A stretch of DNA of 64,000 nucleotides from Enoplolaimus lenunculus (taxonomy: Eukaryota > Nematoda > Enoplea > Enoplida > Thoracostomopsidae): NCBI GenBank assembly GCA_030248215.1, contig JASANG010000540.1, positions 264,971 to 328,970 of the forward strand, written 5' to 3'. Of the stretch, positions 32,153 to 43,805 are shown in pieces. Within the stretch, counting starts at the first letter, position 1; the number at the start of each line of letters is the position of its first letter. The notes under the pieces were generated by a model. That model did not search any database. It was not told the DNA's origin and saw only the letters and a list, made by a program, of their open reading frames with translations. The translations under genes were made by a program, and so were the position numbers.

Positions 32153-35100
32153 TTTTGGAGCCATTCAGCGAAGACCGATGCAGTCATAACCGGCCGTCAG
32201 AATGGCGGACTTTGTTTGGTGCATCTCGATGCGTGAAACGATGCCGTAGAAATAACTTATGCCGGCATCCGAGTGAAGTTTGCGTCTGCGATGGAGATTG
32301 TGGCAAAAGTTGCATACAACGACGTAAGAATTTTCGAACGAAATATTGGTTTCATTTCGAAGAAGTGGCGGATCCAGAATTTGGCCAATGTTACTTTTAT
32401 AGGCGTAACAGTAGATTAAGCGTATTCGTAGGCCTAAAGCGTTGCAAAAATGTGTTCCTAAGCCTAAGCCTAAGCCTAAGCCTAACCAAAAAAGTGTAAT
32501 CTAGAATCTAAACCCACTCTTTTATAGACCCGCCAGAAACCTTTACGTCGGCAACCGGTAACTTTTTGTGCTCTGAAATTTTAGTTTCAAAACGCATTTT
32601 TAGCAAGTTTTTCTAACTTTTATGATTTTCCAATTGGCACCAAAAGGCGCTGCGATTTTGAATTCGTAATATAATCTTGTTATAGTTTTACCTAAGGTTT
32701 CAGATAATTTTTTTGCTTCGGTTTAAGCTTAGCTTTCGACTTGTTACGCTGAAGCTTAGGCGTGAGAAAACGCAGAACCGGGGTTATACCTGGTGAACCA
32801 CTCATGTGGGACACCGAGATCCTCATGAGATTCATGCATCCACTGCAATCTCTTGTTGCTCATCAAGCAACCGCGCCTTTTATATATGTCCTTATTCAAG
32901 CGAAAAATAAAATTTAGTCAAACATAATTTGTGTACTCCTACAAATCCCACGTTTTAGGGCGTTTGAAAGTTTTTGAATGGTTAGAATTTAGACAAATTT
33001 TCTACGAGTACGACCAAAACATTTACTGAAGTCACTCGGAGCGAGAATTCATTAATAAACCTACACCGCCTATAAGTGAGGTTAGGGAATGCTAATTTTG
33101 GCACTCAGAATATGCTTAATAGGCTACTGGGCCAATGTATAGAATAGCGCCGGAACAGTAGTATAAGCATATTCCTAATCCTACGCCTAGGTCTAAGCCT
33201 AAGTCTAAGCGTAGTCTAACGCCTACTGACTCTATTACAGCCGCGTCGGAAAACGATCCGGCCCTGTTCTATACAATGGGCCAGCCACTGTTACGCCTCC
33301 AAAAGTAACATTCACGTGCTATTTTATAGAACTGTTTCAGATTTACAATGTATCGATTTGTTAGATATTGAAAACGGATGGGTGGAACTCCCGTCAGAAT
33401 ATACGTTTCAATCGCGAGTGTCGTACTCTTGTCATCACGGGTATCGACTCGAGGGTCACAAAGAACGATGGTGTCAAGCGAACGGACAATGGTCAGGGAC
33501 GGCTCCTGTCTGCCGGTCGCATCATGAAATGTGTACGAACACTTAATCTATCTTAGGGTTGCACTACACTTTTCAGTGGGGGCCAATAATTTTGATATAA
33601 CGCGCGACGTCTCGCAGCGGATACATCGCCACCCTTAGGGTATCATATATTTTCCGTATTCCTTGTATGCTAAATCGTAAAATTTTCGCATTCCTGTTGT
33701 GTATAGATGAGATATTTCAAATTTCTCCACGTTTAATTAACCAGTTTGTATAAAAATGGACCCGAAAACGGAAACCGGACCTTAAAATATAATAATTGAA
33801 AATATTGTTTTCTGTGAATACAATTGAGACACGCAAATATTCACTTTGGATTTCATATAGAAAAAATGACGAAGAAACTAAAATTTTTATTCTGGATGAA
33901 TTTTGTCGTTTTTTTTATTCAACTCAAAAAATTGCAGCATAATTGTGTTAAAAACGCAAATTGTGGAAACAGAAACGGATACCGATTTATCCAAGAAACT
34001 TAAACACATATAAATATCCGGTTTAATCGAACTTTAACCACCGTATCGGTTTGGTTGCAATTTTGTGGTGTACTGTTCGAACACCCATTTTTCGGGTTTT
34101 TCAAAAAGTACCTGCGTATTTGCGTAAATTATTTTAAAAACTCCATACCAGACGTGGAACCGGTCGCAGGTTGAACCGGTAGGTAGCGTCCGGCCGGCCC
34201 GGCCTGTTCGCGCTTCTCTCGGCCGGTTCGACCTCCGTTCCATAAGCAAAACTCAAGCTCCGTAAGTATCCCTAGACATAATCGTAGACAGGATTTCAGA
34301 AAAGAGGTTTCTATTTTATAAAAATTTCAGGCCATGAATAGAACAGGGCCGGATCGTTTTCCGGAAGGGCTATTATAGAGTTAGGTTAAGCTTTAGACCA
34401 ATTTTTTTGCGTAGTCTTAGGCTTAGGCTTAGGCTTAGGAATAGACTCATCCATACGCTTAGGCTTAGGCTTAGGCTTAGGAATATGCTTATACTACTGT
34501 TCTGGCTCTGTTCTATACAAGGGCCAAAATTTCGAACGGTTGAGTTTTTGTCTTGCAAACTGAACCCAAGTAAGTATAAAAATTCGCGTACAAAAATCGC
34601 AAAGAGCGGGGTTGATACTTGAAATACCTCTGGCTACGGGCTTACCCATAACGCCTTATAAAACTGACAGATTCCTTGGTTGTGTTTACCTAAAAGCCAT
34701 CTGGTTACGCCTATTTTGGGAAAAACGATCAGATTTAATTAGTTTGGTTTTAGTGAAATGTTCCGTTCCGCCTCATGTTCCACATGCGACCCATAATTTT
34801 CCCGACCGTAGTCAATTTAGTCTTGACACCGTTATCGTCTATACTTGTGTTGATGGATACTATCAGCTGGATGACAAACGATTGGACCATGCCCAATGTG
34901 TCATGTTCAACGGAAGCGTCCGCTGGCTTGGTCCGAGCATTCAGTGTGAACGTAAGTTTTCACCTGGATGCCTTTTGCTCATGAGCACCATTATTACTGC
35001 TCATGAGCACCATTATTACTGCTCATGAGCACCATTATTACTGCTCATGAGCACCATTATTACAGGAGCGTTCACATACATTTGGGAGGAAACCGAATAA

Positions 35101-38100
35101 TTTTGGACAGCACATACAATTGTATAATTCAACATTGTTTACTTTTACACTGAGTGTATTGGCAGACACCAGCCAAATTGGGTCAAGCACGGACTCCTAA
35201 TTCCACCCGGGGGCACTCCCTTGCGTTATTGACTATTTTCTTCATATGTTACTTTAAGGGGCGTAAGAGTAGATTAAGCGTATTCCTCAACGTAAGCCTA
35301 AGTCTAGCGTTGCAAAAATGAGTTCCTTAGCCGAAGCCTAAGCCTAAACCTAAGCTTAAGCAAAACAAAGTAATCTAGAATCTAAACCCACTCTTTTAAA
35401 TGCCCACCAGAAACCTGGACGCCCCTTAAAGTAACATGCGACGTTTTCCGAATAGTGACAGTTTTATAAAAGTTTTCAGAAATCTTAAAATTTTTAAACA
35501 TTTACACTTTCTTTAACCTTGAAACGATTAAAAAAGTAGCTGAAATTTAATAACTGATCAAGCCATCCATAACGACAACGCCCGTTGCCAGTTTTGCAGT
35601 CAGATTGCGGAAAGCGAAAACAATTTAGGACTGCTATGCGAAGAGTTTCAAGTTTTAGCTAAAATATTTCTTGAGCAAGGCGAAATATATGGACGCTGAA
35701 GCCTGGCAAACACAAGGAAGTAAGTCGCGATGTCTTACGCAAAACCCACCACGACCCAAAGGCGAACAATACGGGACCCATCGTGTGGACCACGATCCAT
35801 GACCTAAAATTATCCTATATGCTCAATCCGACAAGTATATAATTCTTGAAAGAAACACTTTTAAAGCTTGAATTATATACCTTCAGGTCCGCTTGCAGAC
35901 TTTACGGCGGTTTTATCACATTCAATGCAGTCAGAGCCGGAGCAGCCACCCCCATACCCTTATTTGGAGGGCACCCCAAAGAATAAACCCCCGTTTAGAA
36001 AGATTTTAAATAAAAAAATAGCGTCAATATTCAACTTGGATATGTATTTAAAATTGACAAATTCACAATATGAAAAATATTTTGATCATCGCAATGTGTC
36101 TCTATATACTGGAACTTCGACACGCGTCCACCTTAGCCGGCTTCGGCATTAGGTTCAGTAACTGTACAAAACTGAAGCGCAGATTCAGAACGCTCCTGAA
36201 CGACATAAACTCTTCGTAAGTCGGCTGTCAGGAATCAAACATTTGACAGATGATCCATTTGTGACCCCATTCACCACATTTTAATCAAACGACCACATGA
36301 CTCGCATACCTGTTTCCAGCCCATTCCTGATTCACCACATTTTAATCAAACGACCACATGACTCGCATACCCGTTTCCAGCCCATTCCTGGACCGCTATT
36401 GGCTGCGAAGCTGCATACAACAAAAGCAAGGGCGTACAAAAGGGGAATATATCACCCGAAGTTTCTTGAGTGTCAAAGACACTGTTGCCGTCTATGACTA
36501 CGGCCCTACGCAAAGGCGGCGAATGCATGGAACCATGGGCAGAACAGTAGAATAAGCATATTCCTAAAAACCTAAGCCGAAGCGTAAGCCTAAACCTAAG
36601 CGTAACAATGAGCTTATAACTAAGCCTAATCCTAAGCATAAAAGTGAGTCTATAGCTTTAGTTTACTTTATTCCAGTAAGACAGAAAAACGTTCCGCCCC
36701 TGATCTTTACATGGGCGTTCGAAGCGACTACCTCACATCATTTTGTCAACCTTTTTCTACTGTCCATTTGTTATTCGACTTTTAAATTTCAGCGCGTCAT
36801 TGTGGATTTCCCGGTGATCCGAACAACGGTCGTAAAATTGGTGACGTCCATTTGTTTCAACACAGCGTTCGATTTGAATGCTTTCCAGGCTACAATCTGA
36901 TTGGTTCGTCGGAACGCGAATGCTTAGCCAATGGTCGCTGGAGTGGCACCGAGCCAACGTGTAAACGTATGTTTTTAGCACAGTTAGTGTGGCGTGATAC
37001 TTTGGATGACGTCCGGCGTCGTTTTTTGTCGTTCGTCGCCGTGTGTCACCGTGCGGTATCGTCTGCGAATTACTCGCGGGAGATACCGAACTGTGACGGA
37101 CGACGACGCACGGCGCCGGATGGTGGCGCACCGTTACAAGTCATATCCTTAAACGTGGGAGGAAGTCCACAATAGCGTATGTTTTTGATCTCAAACCCAA
37201 CGAATAGTATTTTGTAGCGTAAATTGTTAAATGTGGTTTCAGCAGTGACATGCCCACAACCAGAAGACATTGCAAACGGTCATGTAACCAGAAACAAATC
37301 ACCTGAATTCCAATCGAAAATCAGCTATCACTGCAACAAAGGATTTCGATTGGTTGGACCAGCGCAACGCGTATGCCATTCGGATCAACAATGGAGCGAT
37401 TATGAGCCGTTTTGTGAAGGTAAGTACTTCATTTATAACTATCACCAATTAGTAATATGTTTTCAAATAAGTGAACGATATCATCTGCTAATACGAAAAT
37501 TTGCCTATAAATGGATTAATTTAATGGCAAAAATTCAGGTTTTTGGGGCCCACGTACAGAACAAGGGCGAAACGTTTTTCTGCGGGATGCAATACAGTAA
37601 AGCTTACGTTTTTTCATTCTTGCGCTTGGGCTTAAGCGTTAGACTTAGGAGTATGCTTATACTACTGTAACGGCCCCTGTTCTATGCATTGACCAATTTT
37701 GTTAACCTTATCGTTCATGGCGTATTGTGACAAGTGCTGTCACCGACTGATGGTAAATGCTACACACATTTGAGAATACTTACGGCCATGAAATAGACAG
37801 AAAGAAACAGTTAAGAAAAATTATTAAGACGGCTCAAGCGCTTTAACTCTATTTCACCGAAGCACCTAACGTAAGAGTGACGTAAGAATTCGAAATAGCG
37901 TTGGGCACATCGAATTGAGGGCTCATTTACTTTACTCATACGTGTGAGAAGTTCGTGATTTATTAGCTTGATGCGACCCTAAACCAGAACTCCGTATTGT
38001 TGTTTCCCGATGCAAGCTTATCGCTCTAATTCAGTAACACGGCCGGGTAAATGTTTAATGCCTCACTCAATACAGTTATGACACCGACTATAACAATACG

Positions 38101-41100
38101 ACACAATTCACGACACGTTTTATATGTCCTAATTAGTGTAGCCTTTTCAACCGTTATACCGTGCGCTTATGCCTAGATTATAATTGTTCTAGCCACAAGT
38201 CTACACCGTCAAGATTTCGTGTAATTTTCCCCAAGGTTTCCTACAAAGCTGTGTATTCTAACCCCGTAAGAATTACACCAATTTTCCGACCAGACTAACC
38301 CCGTTAGAATGGTCAATTTAAGAGAATAGTATAACTAACCCCGTTACAGTTACTAGACTTCGTTTCTTCGGTATCTTCTTAATGTCCCGAAATTATACTT
38401 CAAAAACCACAGCACCCCGTGTTGCCAATTTATAAACGCGCTGTGCGCAAACCAGGTAAAATCACACACTGCTGCTTTCCTTCACTGGTTTTAGTTTGTA
38501 TTTTAGTTTTTAGTTTGAAATATGGTTAAAGTGTGGCACAGCTACCTGCAATACGTATCAAAAAAATTTAAGTGTCGTTTGATTTTTATTCATTTTTTGT
38601 CAAGCGTTCGACGACACGTGCGTCTCTGCTTCGCACCACAATTTTGGTGGCACGTGAACCTTTCGCAAAATTTTCCAAGGTTGAAAATTTTCTACTTTTG
38701 GTCAAAATTCTTTCAGGATGGCTGGACCGCCATGGCCTCCCTTGGCTAAAACCATTTTGAATACAAACTAATCGTTTAGTTGTTGGCTTTACTTTGCCAG
38801 AAATCCGTTGTCCAAGCGTTGGTCCAATCTGGAACGGATTTGTTGAAGGCGCTGATACGACAGTTGGTTCAACGATTATATTTCATTGTAATCCTGGCAA
38901 AGTTCTTGTCGGAACGCAACGCTATGCGGTTTGTTTGAAAAATGGAAACTGGTCCGCAACAATTGCTCAATGTTTTTGTGAGTTGAATTTGGGTTTACAA
39001 AAGATTATAGACCTTGTCGGCATTTGGCGACAGGGTCGGAGTAACTACTCCCCCATACCCTCAATTTGGGAGGCCCCCACCCCTAAAGGTGCATCCACCT
39101 TAACCGGTTGAAACAAAAACCGCTTAAATTTTAAAATGCGTCTCGCTTCTCGTTCGCTTCGCTCGCAAGTTTGGGGGCCCCTACTCTGGATTTTGGGCGG
39201 AGCCACAACCACTATCTGCTCCGGCAATGGTTGACGATTATAGTTTTCTGACGTCTGTCTGACCGTATTTGCTAGTAAACAATTTCACAAAACTGCATAG
39301 AGACGACCTCTGTATGAAATAGGAACGGTTTTGAAATAATATTAAGTTTGAAGCAAAGCACTTTTTGCGAAAACTGTATGAAACGAACAACGGTTTATGT
39401 TGCACGATAAAATAGTTATCGAAAAACAAAAACATCAGCTAAAAATCATATCTTTTTGTCTTCGTGAAATCTGTATATTAAAGCTGAAATGCCGCACATA
39501 CGCATTTTGGGCAACATTCCAGCATCATTTTGTTTACAATATTTTCTTAGAACACAAGAAAAACGATTGTTCTGTGAAAAGAAAATTTGCATGAAGATAG
39601 CTGTTTAGGCAGTCTACAGATTTGACAATGAATACTTTGAGTTTAGCAACCCTTATAGTAGAGCATCAATACTTAATGAAAAAATTTTAGCCCACCTTGT
39701 GCATGATGAGCTTGCTACGGAGATATCAAAACCAAAATTTTAGACTTTATATTTTATTTTTTCAGCGAAATGCACGGTACAACGGGTGGCAAACGGTATG
39801 GAAAGCCAAAACCGAGAAGGCTCTGAAGTTGTTCATGGTGAAACGATTGAATACAAATGCGCCGCGCAACACGAAACTGAATATGACAAAATGCCTGAAT
39901 GCCGAAACGGATCGTGGACTTTTAAGCAAAGGTATAATCAGTTCAGCTAAGAAACACACAAAGCTGTAACTGTCGACGGAGAGGAATGTAAGCATATGAG
40001 ACATGCTTGCCCGTTATGTTCACATGCAATATAATGCAGTGCGCTGTATATATGCTAGCCGGAAACATGCGTCCGACATATAGTCGACGAAAATGTAATT
40101 GTATCCGACCTACACTAACAAGCGAGATGTTCAGGGCCCGGTCGAAAATGTTTTCGACAGCACCAAAAGGTATTCTATGTGAAGAATGTTTCTTTTAGTG
40201 TACGCTAGAAATATTCTTGTACGTCTGCTAACAATTCTTAGCTGCGAGACAGACAGCTACATTATTTGGTTCATTGTTGCAATTCTACCGTTATATATTT
40301 ATTAATATTCCAAAGTAAAAGTGTTGGAACCTTAATTTCAACCGCAAATTGAACTCAGATTTAAACTTAAATTTTAGATGCCTGGAAATCGGATGTAAAA
40401 CGTGGCCGCCGACGATCAAAAATGGAAAAGCGATGTTTTTGAAAACAAGTCACGGTAGCTTTGCGCGGTATGTGTGCGATTCAGGATATGAACAGCGCGG
40501 TAACAACAACGAACTCCAGTGTCAGTATGGCGTTTGGACCGGAAAAATTCCACGATGCAAAGAACGTAAGCAATACCGGTCCACTGCCAGTACAGTGCTA
40601 AAAATGGTGAGTCAAATTGTCTGTCTTCGAAATAGGCTTTTTCAGACTACACAAATTGAGTAGAATTTGACTCATTGAACGACTCGTTGACTCGAATTTG
40701 ACTCTCAGATTCGAATTTGATTAACTGAAAGACTCATTGAGTCGAATTACACTCTGGCGGAGTCGAACTTTTGTAGTCCGGAAAAGCCTATTTCGGAGAG
40801 AATCAATTTGACTTATCATTTTTTTGCAGTGTAAACGTCAAGGGAAGTTCAACTCTAGCACAAAGATTTTTGCCTCGACCCTAGAAAAGTTAGGTGTTTA
40901 CTGCTATATATATCGCGCAACCCCATCCAAAATAATTTTTGCATCTGCCACTGCGTAGCTCCATTAATATATATTTTGAAGGCAGAAACGATGTGTAGGC
41001 AGAATGTTTTGAGAAGCACACATGGCATTTCAAGATACGTTTTTTTCGGTAAAGCAATCGTATTTTGGGGTGGCGCTATGCCTTTGAAGCCTTTCGGCAC

Positions 41101-42924
41101 CGTACATCACCATATGGCATCGTACTTGGGGTGGCGCTATGCTTTTGATGCCGTCCGGCACCGTACATCACCATACGGCATCGTACTTGGGGTGGCGCTA
41201 TGCTTTTGATGCCGTCCGGCACCGTACATCACCATACGGCATCGTACTTGGGGTGGCGCTATGCTTTTGATGCCGTCCGGCACCGTACATCACCATACGG
41301 CATCGTACTTGGGGTGGCGCTATGCTCTTGATGCCGTCCGGCACCGTACATCACCATACGGCATCGTACTTGGGGTGGCGCTATGCGTTTGATGCCACCC
41401 GGCACCGTACATCACCGTGCGGTATCGTACGTGAATTACACGTACGATACCGCATGGTGATGGACGGTGTGACGCACAGTGACGGACACTACAGCACGAC
41501 AAGTATAGCGCCACCCTCACTGATTTCAACGCAATCCTATTTTAGGGCTTTGTCCAAATGCACTGGATTATTACGGCAGATTCGACCACGGCAAAATAAT
41601 GCTCGAAGGTCAAATGGGAATTTATCAGTTTACAACCTTTATTCGAGGCATCAAAGGAGGCCGCCGGATACTGTTTGAATGTGAACCCGGATATGTATTA
41701 CGAGGTTAGATATAAAGACATATCGTACGAGTGGTCGATGTTACTGTCAAGGGGCGTAAACGTAGTGTAAGAATATTCCTAAGCCTAAGCCTCAGTAAAG
41801 GATAGTTTTTTTCTAAGTCTCAGCAAAAATTCACTCTATCAATCGTAAGCTTACTGTATTGCATCTTCGCGGGTTCAGCCCTCAAAGTAACTTGGACCAA
41901 AAAGATGATGAACAGTTTTTTAACTTTTATCTCTGAAAATTGATTTGTTTTGTTTATATATGTCTTAGGACAATCTGGTATCCAGGCCAATTACTAATTG
42001 GCCTAGGCCAATCTGCTATTTTGCCTAATAGCAGTTTGGCTTTGGATAAACTGCTATTAAACTCATAGACCAATCAGATTTGATTATTTGAATAAGCGCA
42101 GTACTGTCAAACCAATCAGCGTTGGTTTTACATCACAATTGTTTTGCTACATCTTACAATCTCTATTTGGCCTAGGCCAATCTGTTATTTGCTCAGAATT
42201 GCAGATTGGTCTAGGCCAATTGGCAACTGGCCTGAATAGCAGATTGGCCTACGATATATACACAAGCATACAAACATACATACATATATACACAAATATA
42301 CTAACTGTAGGCTACAGTTATTAGCGACACCTACTAATTGTACTTAGTAAAAATTGATAGATAAACAAATTGCATGAATTAACTCAAGCCCTGTAGCCTA
42401 CTCATAAATAACTGCCAATAGATTTCTGTGCTCAACTTTCTTTAATCCCGTAGAGTCAAGTATTCATCTTGGTCTTCAGTTTCTCCACCAGCACATATGA
42501 TAGTTTACTGTTGGAAAATAAGCTGTCTGTATGGCCCAATGGATAGGCCAAGGCCGTAACATTAGTATAATCATATTCCCAAGCCGAAGTAAGAAGATCA
42601 GTCAAAAGCTTACGCTTACTCTATTGCAGTCCCACAGAAAACGTTCCGCCCTGATCTTTCCGTGGGTCACTGTATGAGAGCATTTTTTGTTTTACACAAA
42701 AAAAACTAAAACAATTTGTTAATTAATTTCGGGATGGAATGTAATTTTGAGGTTTGCCAAAAGCGACATGCGTCAATGGATCGTGGGAACCAAAAGCAAA
42801 ATTTCGTTGCATTAAACAAACACATACAGAAGACGAAGATTTAATTATTTGGGAACAAGAACATCGACACGGAATGAAACGATCTCATTGGATAAAACAG
42901 AGACGCCGACGAAGCAATGCTTGA
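32153..42924 (+). CDS. lev-9: LEV-9-like secreted WAP plus eight-CCP protein (5' exon missing)
   Basis: Exons: 32153-32323, 33341-33532, 34754-34951, 36793-36966, 37243-37419, 38801-38977, 39766-39931, 40378-40565, 41546-41704 and 42752-42924, about 591 residues. Exon 1 is a WAP-type domain with eight cysteines (CRRNNLCRHPSEVCVCDGDC then GKSC). Then come eight CCP modules, each with four cysteines and a late tryptophan (ANGQWSG, NGRWSGTEP, KNGNWSA, NGSWTF, YGVWTG, NGSWEP). Nearly all joins are phase 1. CCP6 is completed by a cysteine in the next exon, and CCP8 is split over two exons. The protein ends in a polybasic stretch (KQRRRRSNA). WAP plus eight CCPs is the known layout of C. elegans LEV-9 (622 residues), a muscle-secreted scaffold that clusters levamisole receptors with LEV-10. 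The signal peptide must lie on an upstream phase-1 exon that I could not find. The donor after CCP1 (ATGT|GTACGA) is the weakest join. Orthology is inferred from architecture, not alignment. Confidence 0.85.
32383..32550 (+). mobile_element. Telomere-motif MITE, type C
   Basis: GGCCAATGTTACTTTTATAG at the left, CCTAAGCCTAAGCCTAAG hexamers, AATCTAGAATCTAAACCC. It begins 59 bp after the WAP exon donor. Confidence 0.85.
33130..33282 (+). mobile_element. Telomere-motif MITE, type A
   Basis: GGCCAATGTATAGAATAGCG and GGCCCTGTTCTATACAATGG ends; flanks GGCTACTG/AGCCACTG (6 of 8). Few intact hexamers. It ends 58 bp before the CCP1 exon. Confidence 0.85.
34330..34525 (-). mobile_element. Telomere-motif MITE, type A
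   Basis: GGCCATGAATAGAACAGGGC and CTCTGTTCTATACAAGGGCC; two blocks of three to four TTAGGC on the plus strand separated by AATAGACTCATCCATACGC. Flanks AAATTTCA/AAATTTCG. Confidence 0.9.
34977..35064. repeat. 22-bp tandem repeat, four units
   Basis: The unit GCTCATGAGCACCATTATTA plus CT is repeated four times without visible change. It carries the perfect palindrome TGCTCATGAGCA. It starts 26 bp after the CCP2 donor. Confidence 0.95.
35243..35438 (+). mobile_element. Telomere-motif MITE, type C
   Basis: ATGTTACTTTAAGGGGCGTA and GACGCCCCTTAAAGTAACAT are near-perfect inverted ends. Two hexamer blocks surround CGTTGCAAAAATGAGTTCC. Confidence 0.9.
36070..36555 (+). CDS. Possible small secreted-protein gene nested in the CCP2-CCP3 intron
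   Basis: Exon 36070-36215 starts with ATG and encodes a plausible signal peptide (MKNILIIAMCLYILELRHAS) followed by a basic segment with one cysteine (NCTKLKRRFRTLLNDINSS). It ends at a strong donor (CTTC|GTAAGT). The best continuation in phase is 36381-36555 after TTTCCAG, giving a 106-residue protein with a second cysteine (WLRSCIQQKQG) and an arginine-rich end (PTQRRRMHG). The phase does not fit the CCP exons, so it is not part of the host gene. Weak points: the second exon begins inside a 61-bp tandem repeat, and its last codons lie in a telomere-motif MITE. No family is recognised. It could instead be a lone first exon or a chance frame. Confidence 0.3.
36271..36391. repeat. 61-bp tandem duplication
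   Basis: TCACCACATTTTAATCAAAC starts units at 36271 and 36332. Each unit contains GTTTCCAG, a usable 3' splice site. Confidence 0.9.
36527..36715 (+). mobile_element. Telomere-motif MITE, type B-like right end
   Basis: ACCATGGGCAGAACAGTAGA, diverged CCTAAG hexamers, and right end CGTTCCGCCCCTGATCTTTA. It ends 78 bp before the CCP3 exon. Confidence 0.8.
36986..37133. mobile_element. Foldback element, GGGTGGCGC family
   Basis: GTGTGGCGTGATAC, GACGTCCGGCGTCG, then the centre TGCGGTATCGTCTGCGAATT and inverse arms ending GGTGGCGCACC. It begins 20 bp after the CCP3 donor. Confidence 0.7.
37547..37694 (-). mobile_element. Telomere-motif MITE, short type B
   Basis: GGCCCACGTACAGAACAAGG, GTTTTTCTGCGGGATGCAAT, a short hexamer block (GCGCTTGGGCTTAAGCG), and the right end CCCCTGTTCTATGCATTGAC. 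Confidence 0.8.
37695..38800. other. CCP4-CCP5 intron remainder
   Basis: No gene or well-defined element. CTAACCCCGTTA-type motifs recur at 38250-38345. 38484-38560 is a dispersed repeat shared in inverse with 29220-29310. The open frame at 38522-38749 starts inside that repeat and is not supported. Confidence 0.4.
38990..39190. repeat. Dispersed repeat ending in TTCGCTCGC-type motif
   Basis: GTTGAAACAAAAACCGCTTA and TCTCGTTCGCTTCGCTCGC. Fragments of the same family occur near 5465-5545, 35930-36000, 52495-52640 and 53918-54050 (CGCTCGCTTCGTTCACAAAT). The class is unknown. Confidence 0.5.
40593..40830. mobile_element. TA-flanked MITE, GAGTCAAATT family
   Basis: CAGTGCTAAAAATGGTGAGT at the left and CATTTTTTTGCAGT at the right with GAGTCAAATT/TTGACTC repeats. 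It begins 27 bp after the CCP7 donor. Confidence 0.75.
41067..41516. mobile_element. Foldback element with a 61-bp array expanded from one arm
   Basis: Six units of 61 bp start at 41073, 41134, 41195, 41256, 41317 and 41378 (GCGCTATGCTTTTGATGCCG). The last runs into the palindrome centre CGTACGTGAATTACACGTAC and the opposite arm, which ends TATAGCGCCACCC at 41516. Only one opposite arm exists, so one arm was amplified in tandem. The open frames across it come from the repeat. Confidence 0.9.
41744..41890 (+). mobile_element. Telomere-motif MITE, decayed
   Basis: AAGGGGCGTAAACGTAGTGT, CCTAAGCCTAAGCC, then CTTACTGTATTGCATC. The right terminus is unclear. It lies in the intron that splits CCP8. 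Confidence 0.6.
41970..42250. repeat. Palindromic repeat of TTGGCCTAGGCCAA motifs
   Basis: TGGCCTAGGCCAATCTGCTA and TAGCAGATTGGCCTA recur in both senses over 280 bp. It could fold into nested hairpins. Possibly a further foldback element. Confidence 0.7.
42532..42668 (+). mobile_element. Telomere-motif MITE, short
   Basis: GGCCCAATGGATAGGCCAAG, one hexamer region, and the right end CGTTCCGCCCTGATCTTTCC. It ends 83 bp before the last LEV-9-like exon. Confidence 0.7.
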
Positions 42925-43056
42925 ATCTGATTGAATGAACGGATACTCAATTCAGAGAACTTGCAGCTGCAAAAATTGCGCAAATGAGTTCGCAGAAGTA
43001 GTGTTCTCAACTGTGCGTTAACACCGATCGCCAGTAGGTGCTGAAACATTCGGTTA

Positions 43057-43208
43057 ATGTATAACAAAAGGGCTGCAACGGTAATATAAGAAGATTCCTA
43101 AACCTAAGCCTAAGCGTAAGGATAAGCCTTAGTGAAAAACTAAACGTTCAAACTATCTCTATTGCAGTTCCTCGGAACCACGGTCAACCCCTGATCTTTG
43201 GGCCAAAC
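43057..43208 (+). mobile_element. Telomere-motif MITE downstream of the LEV-9-like gene
   Basis: TAATGTATAACAAAAGGGCT, CCTAAACCTAAGCCTAAGCG and TCAACCCCTGATCTTTGGGC. Confidence 0.7.
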
Positions 43209-43393
43209 TGCCGACCCATGGGTTTTTTAATCGTTTCTATACAGCTTTTATACGCTTTTGTGCACGTTTGAGGTTAAGACAAAGCTTATGCTTATGCCTA
43301 GAAGCGTTTCCCTAACCCTAACCAAAAACAGGAGAACGTGTACAAGAGCCAACTTCAGTATAATATACCAATACTGGTTGCACCTAATAAAAT

Positions 43394-43787
43394 CAGGGTG
43401 TTATAGCGGATAGTAAAAATAACCGAAACGGATAGTGATCAAAACAACGAAAACGGAAAACTGGTATTGAAATATAAACGATTCAATATTTTTTATTTTC
43501 CTGCCAGCATATCTGAGGCGTTCAAATATTCACTGGGTTTTCTAAACTTTCAAACAAAAAAATGGCGGATGCACCGAAATTTTTTTCCGATTTTAAATGA
43601 ATTTCGTCATTTTTTATTTCATTTCAAACAATACAGTATATCTGTAACGAAAAATTGCGAGTTGTATACGTTATTAATATCTAATTTTTAGCGCAAAAGT
43701 AACGGTATTTCCGGTATTTACACAACAGACACGAAAACGGACACCTATTTTTACGAGAAACGAAAACGGATTTCCGGTTACTCCCTG
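43394..43787. mobile_element. hAT-like MITE, CAGGGTGTTA copy
   Basis: CAGGGTGTTATAGCGGATAG and ATTTCCGGTTACTCCCTG, with GAAAACGGA motifs matching the termini of 27056-27812. No duplication is visible. Confidence 0.75.
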
Positions 43788-43805
43788 CTGGTAATTGATC
43801 GCTGT

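Noticed and set aside
40976-41678. Open frames over the 61-bp array
   Set aside because: They follow the repeat period and run into the real CCP8 exon in a different frame.
11405-42924. One single gene joining the MAM and CCP exons
   Set aside because: The MAM frame ends in a proper terminal exon with a stop at 24018-24020, and the WAP exon expects its own leader.
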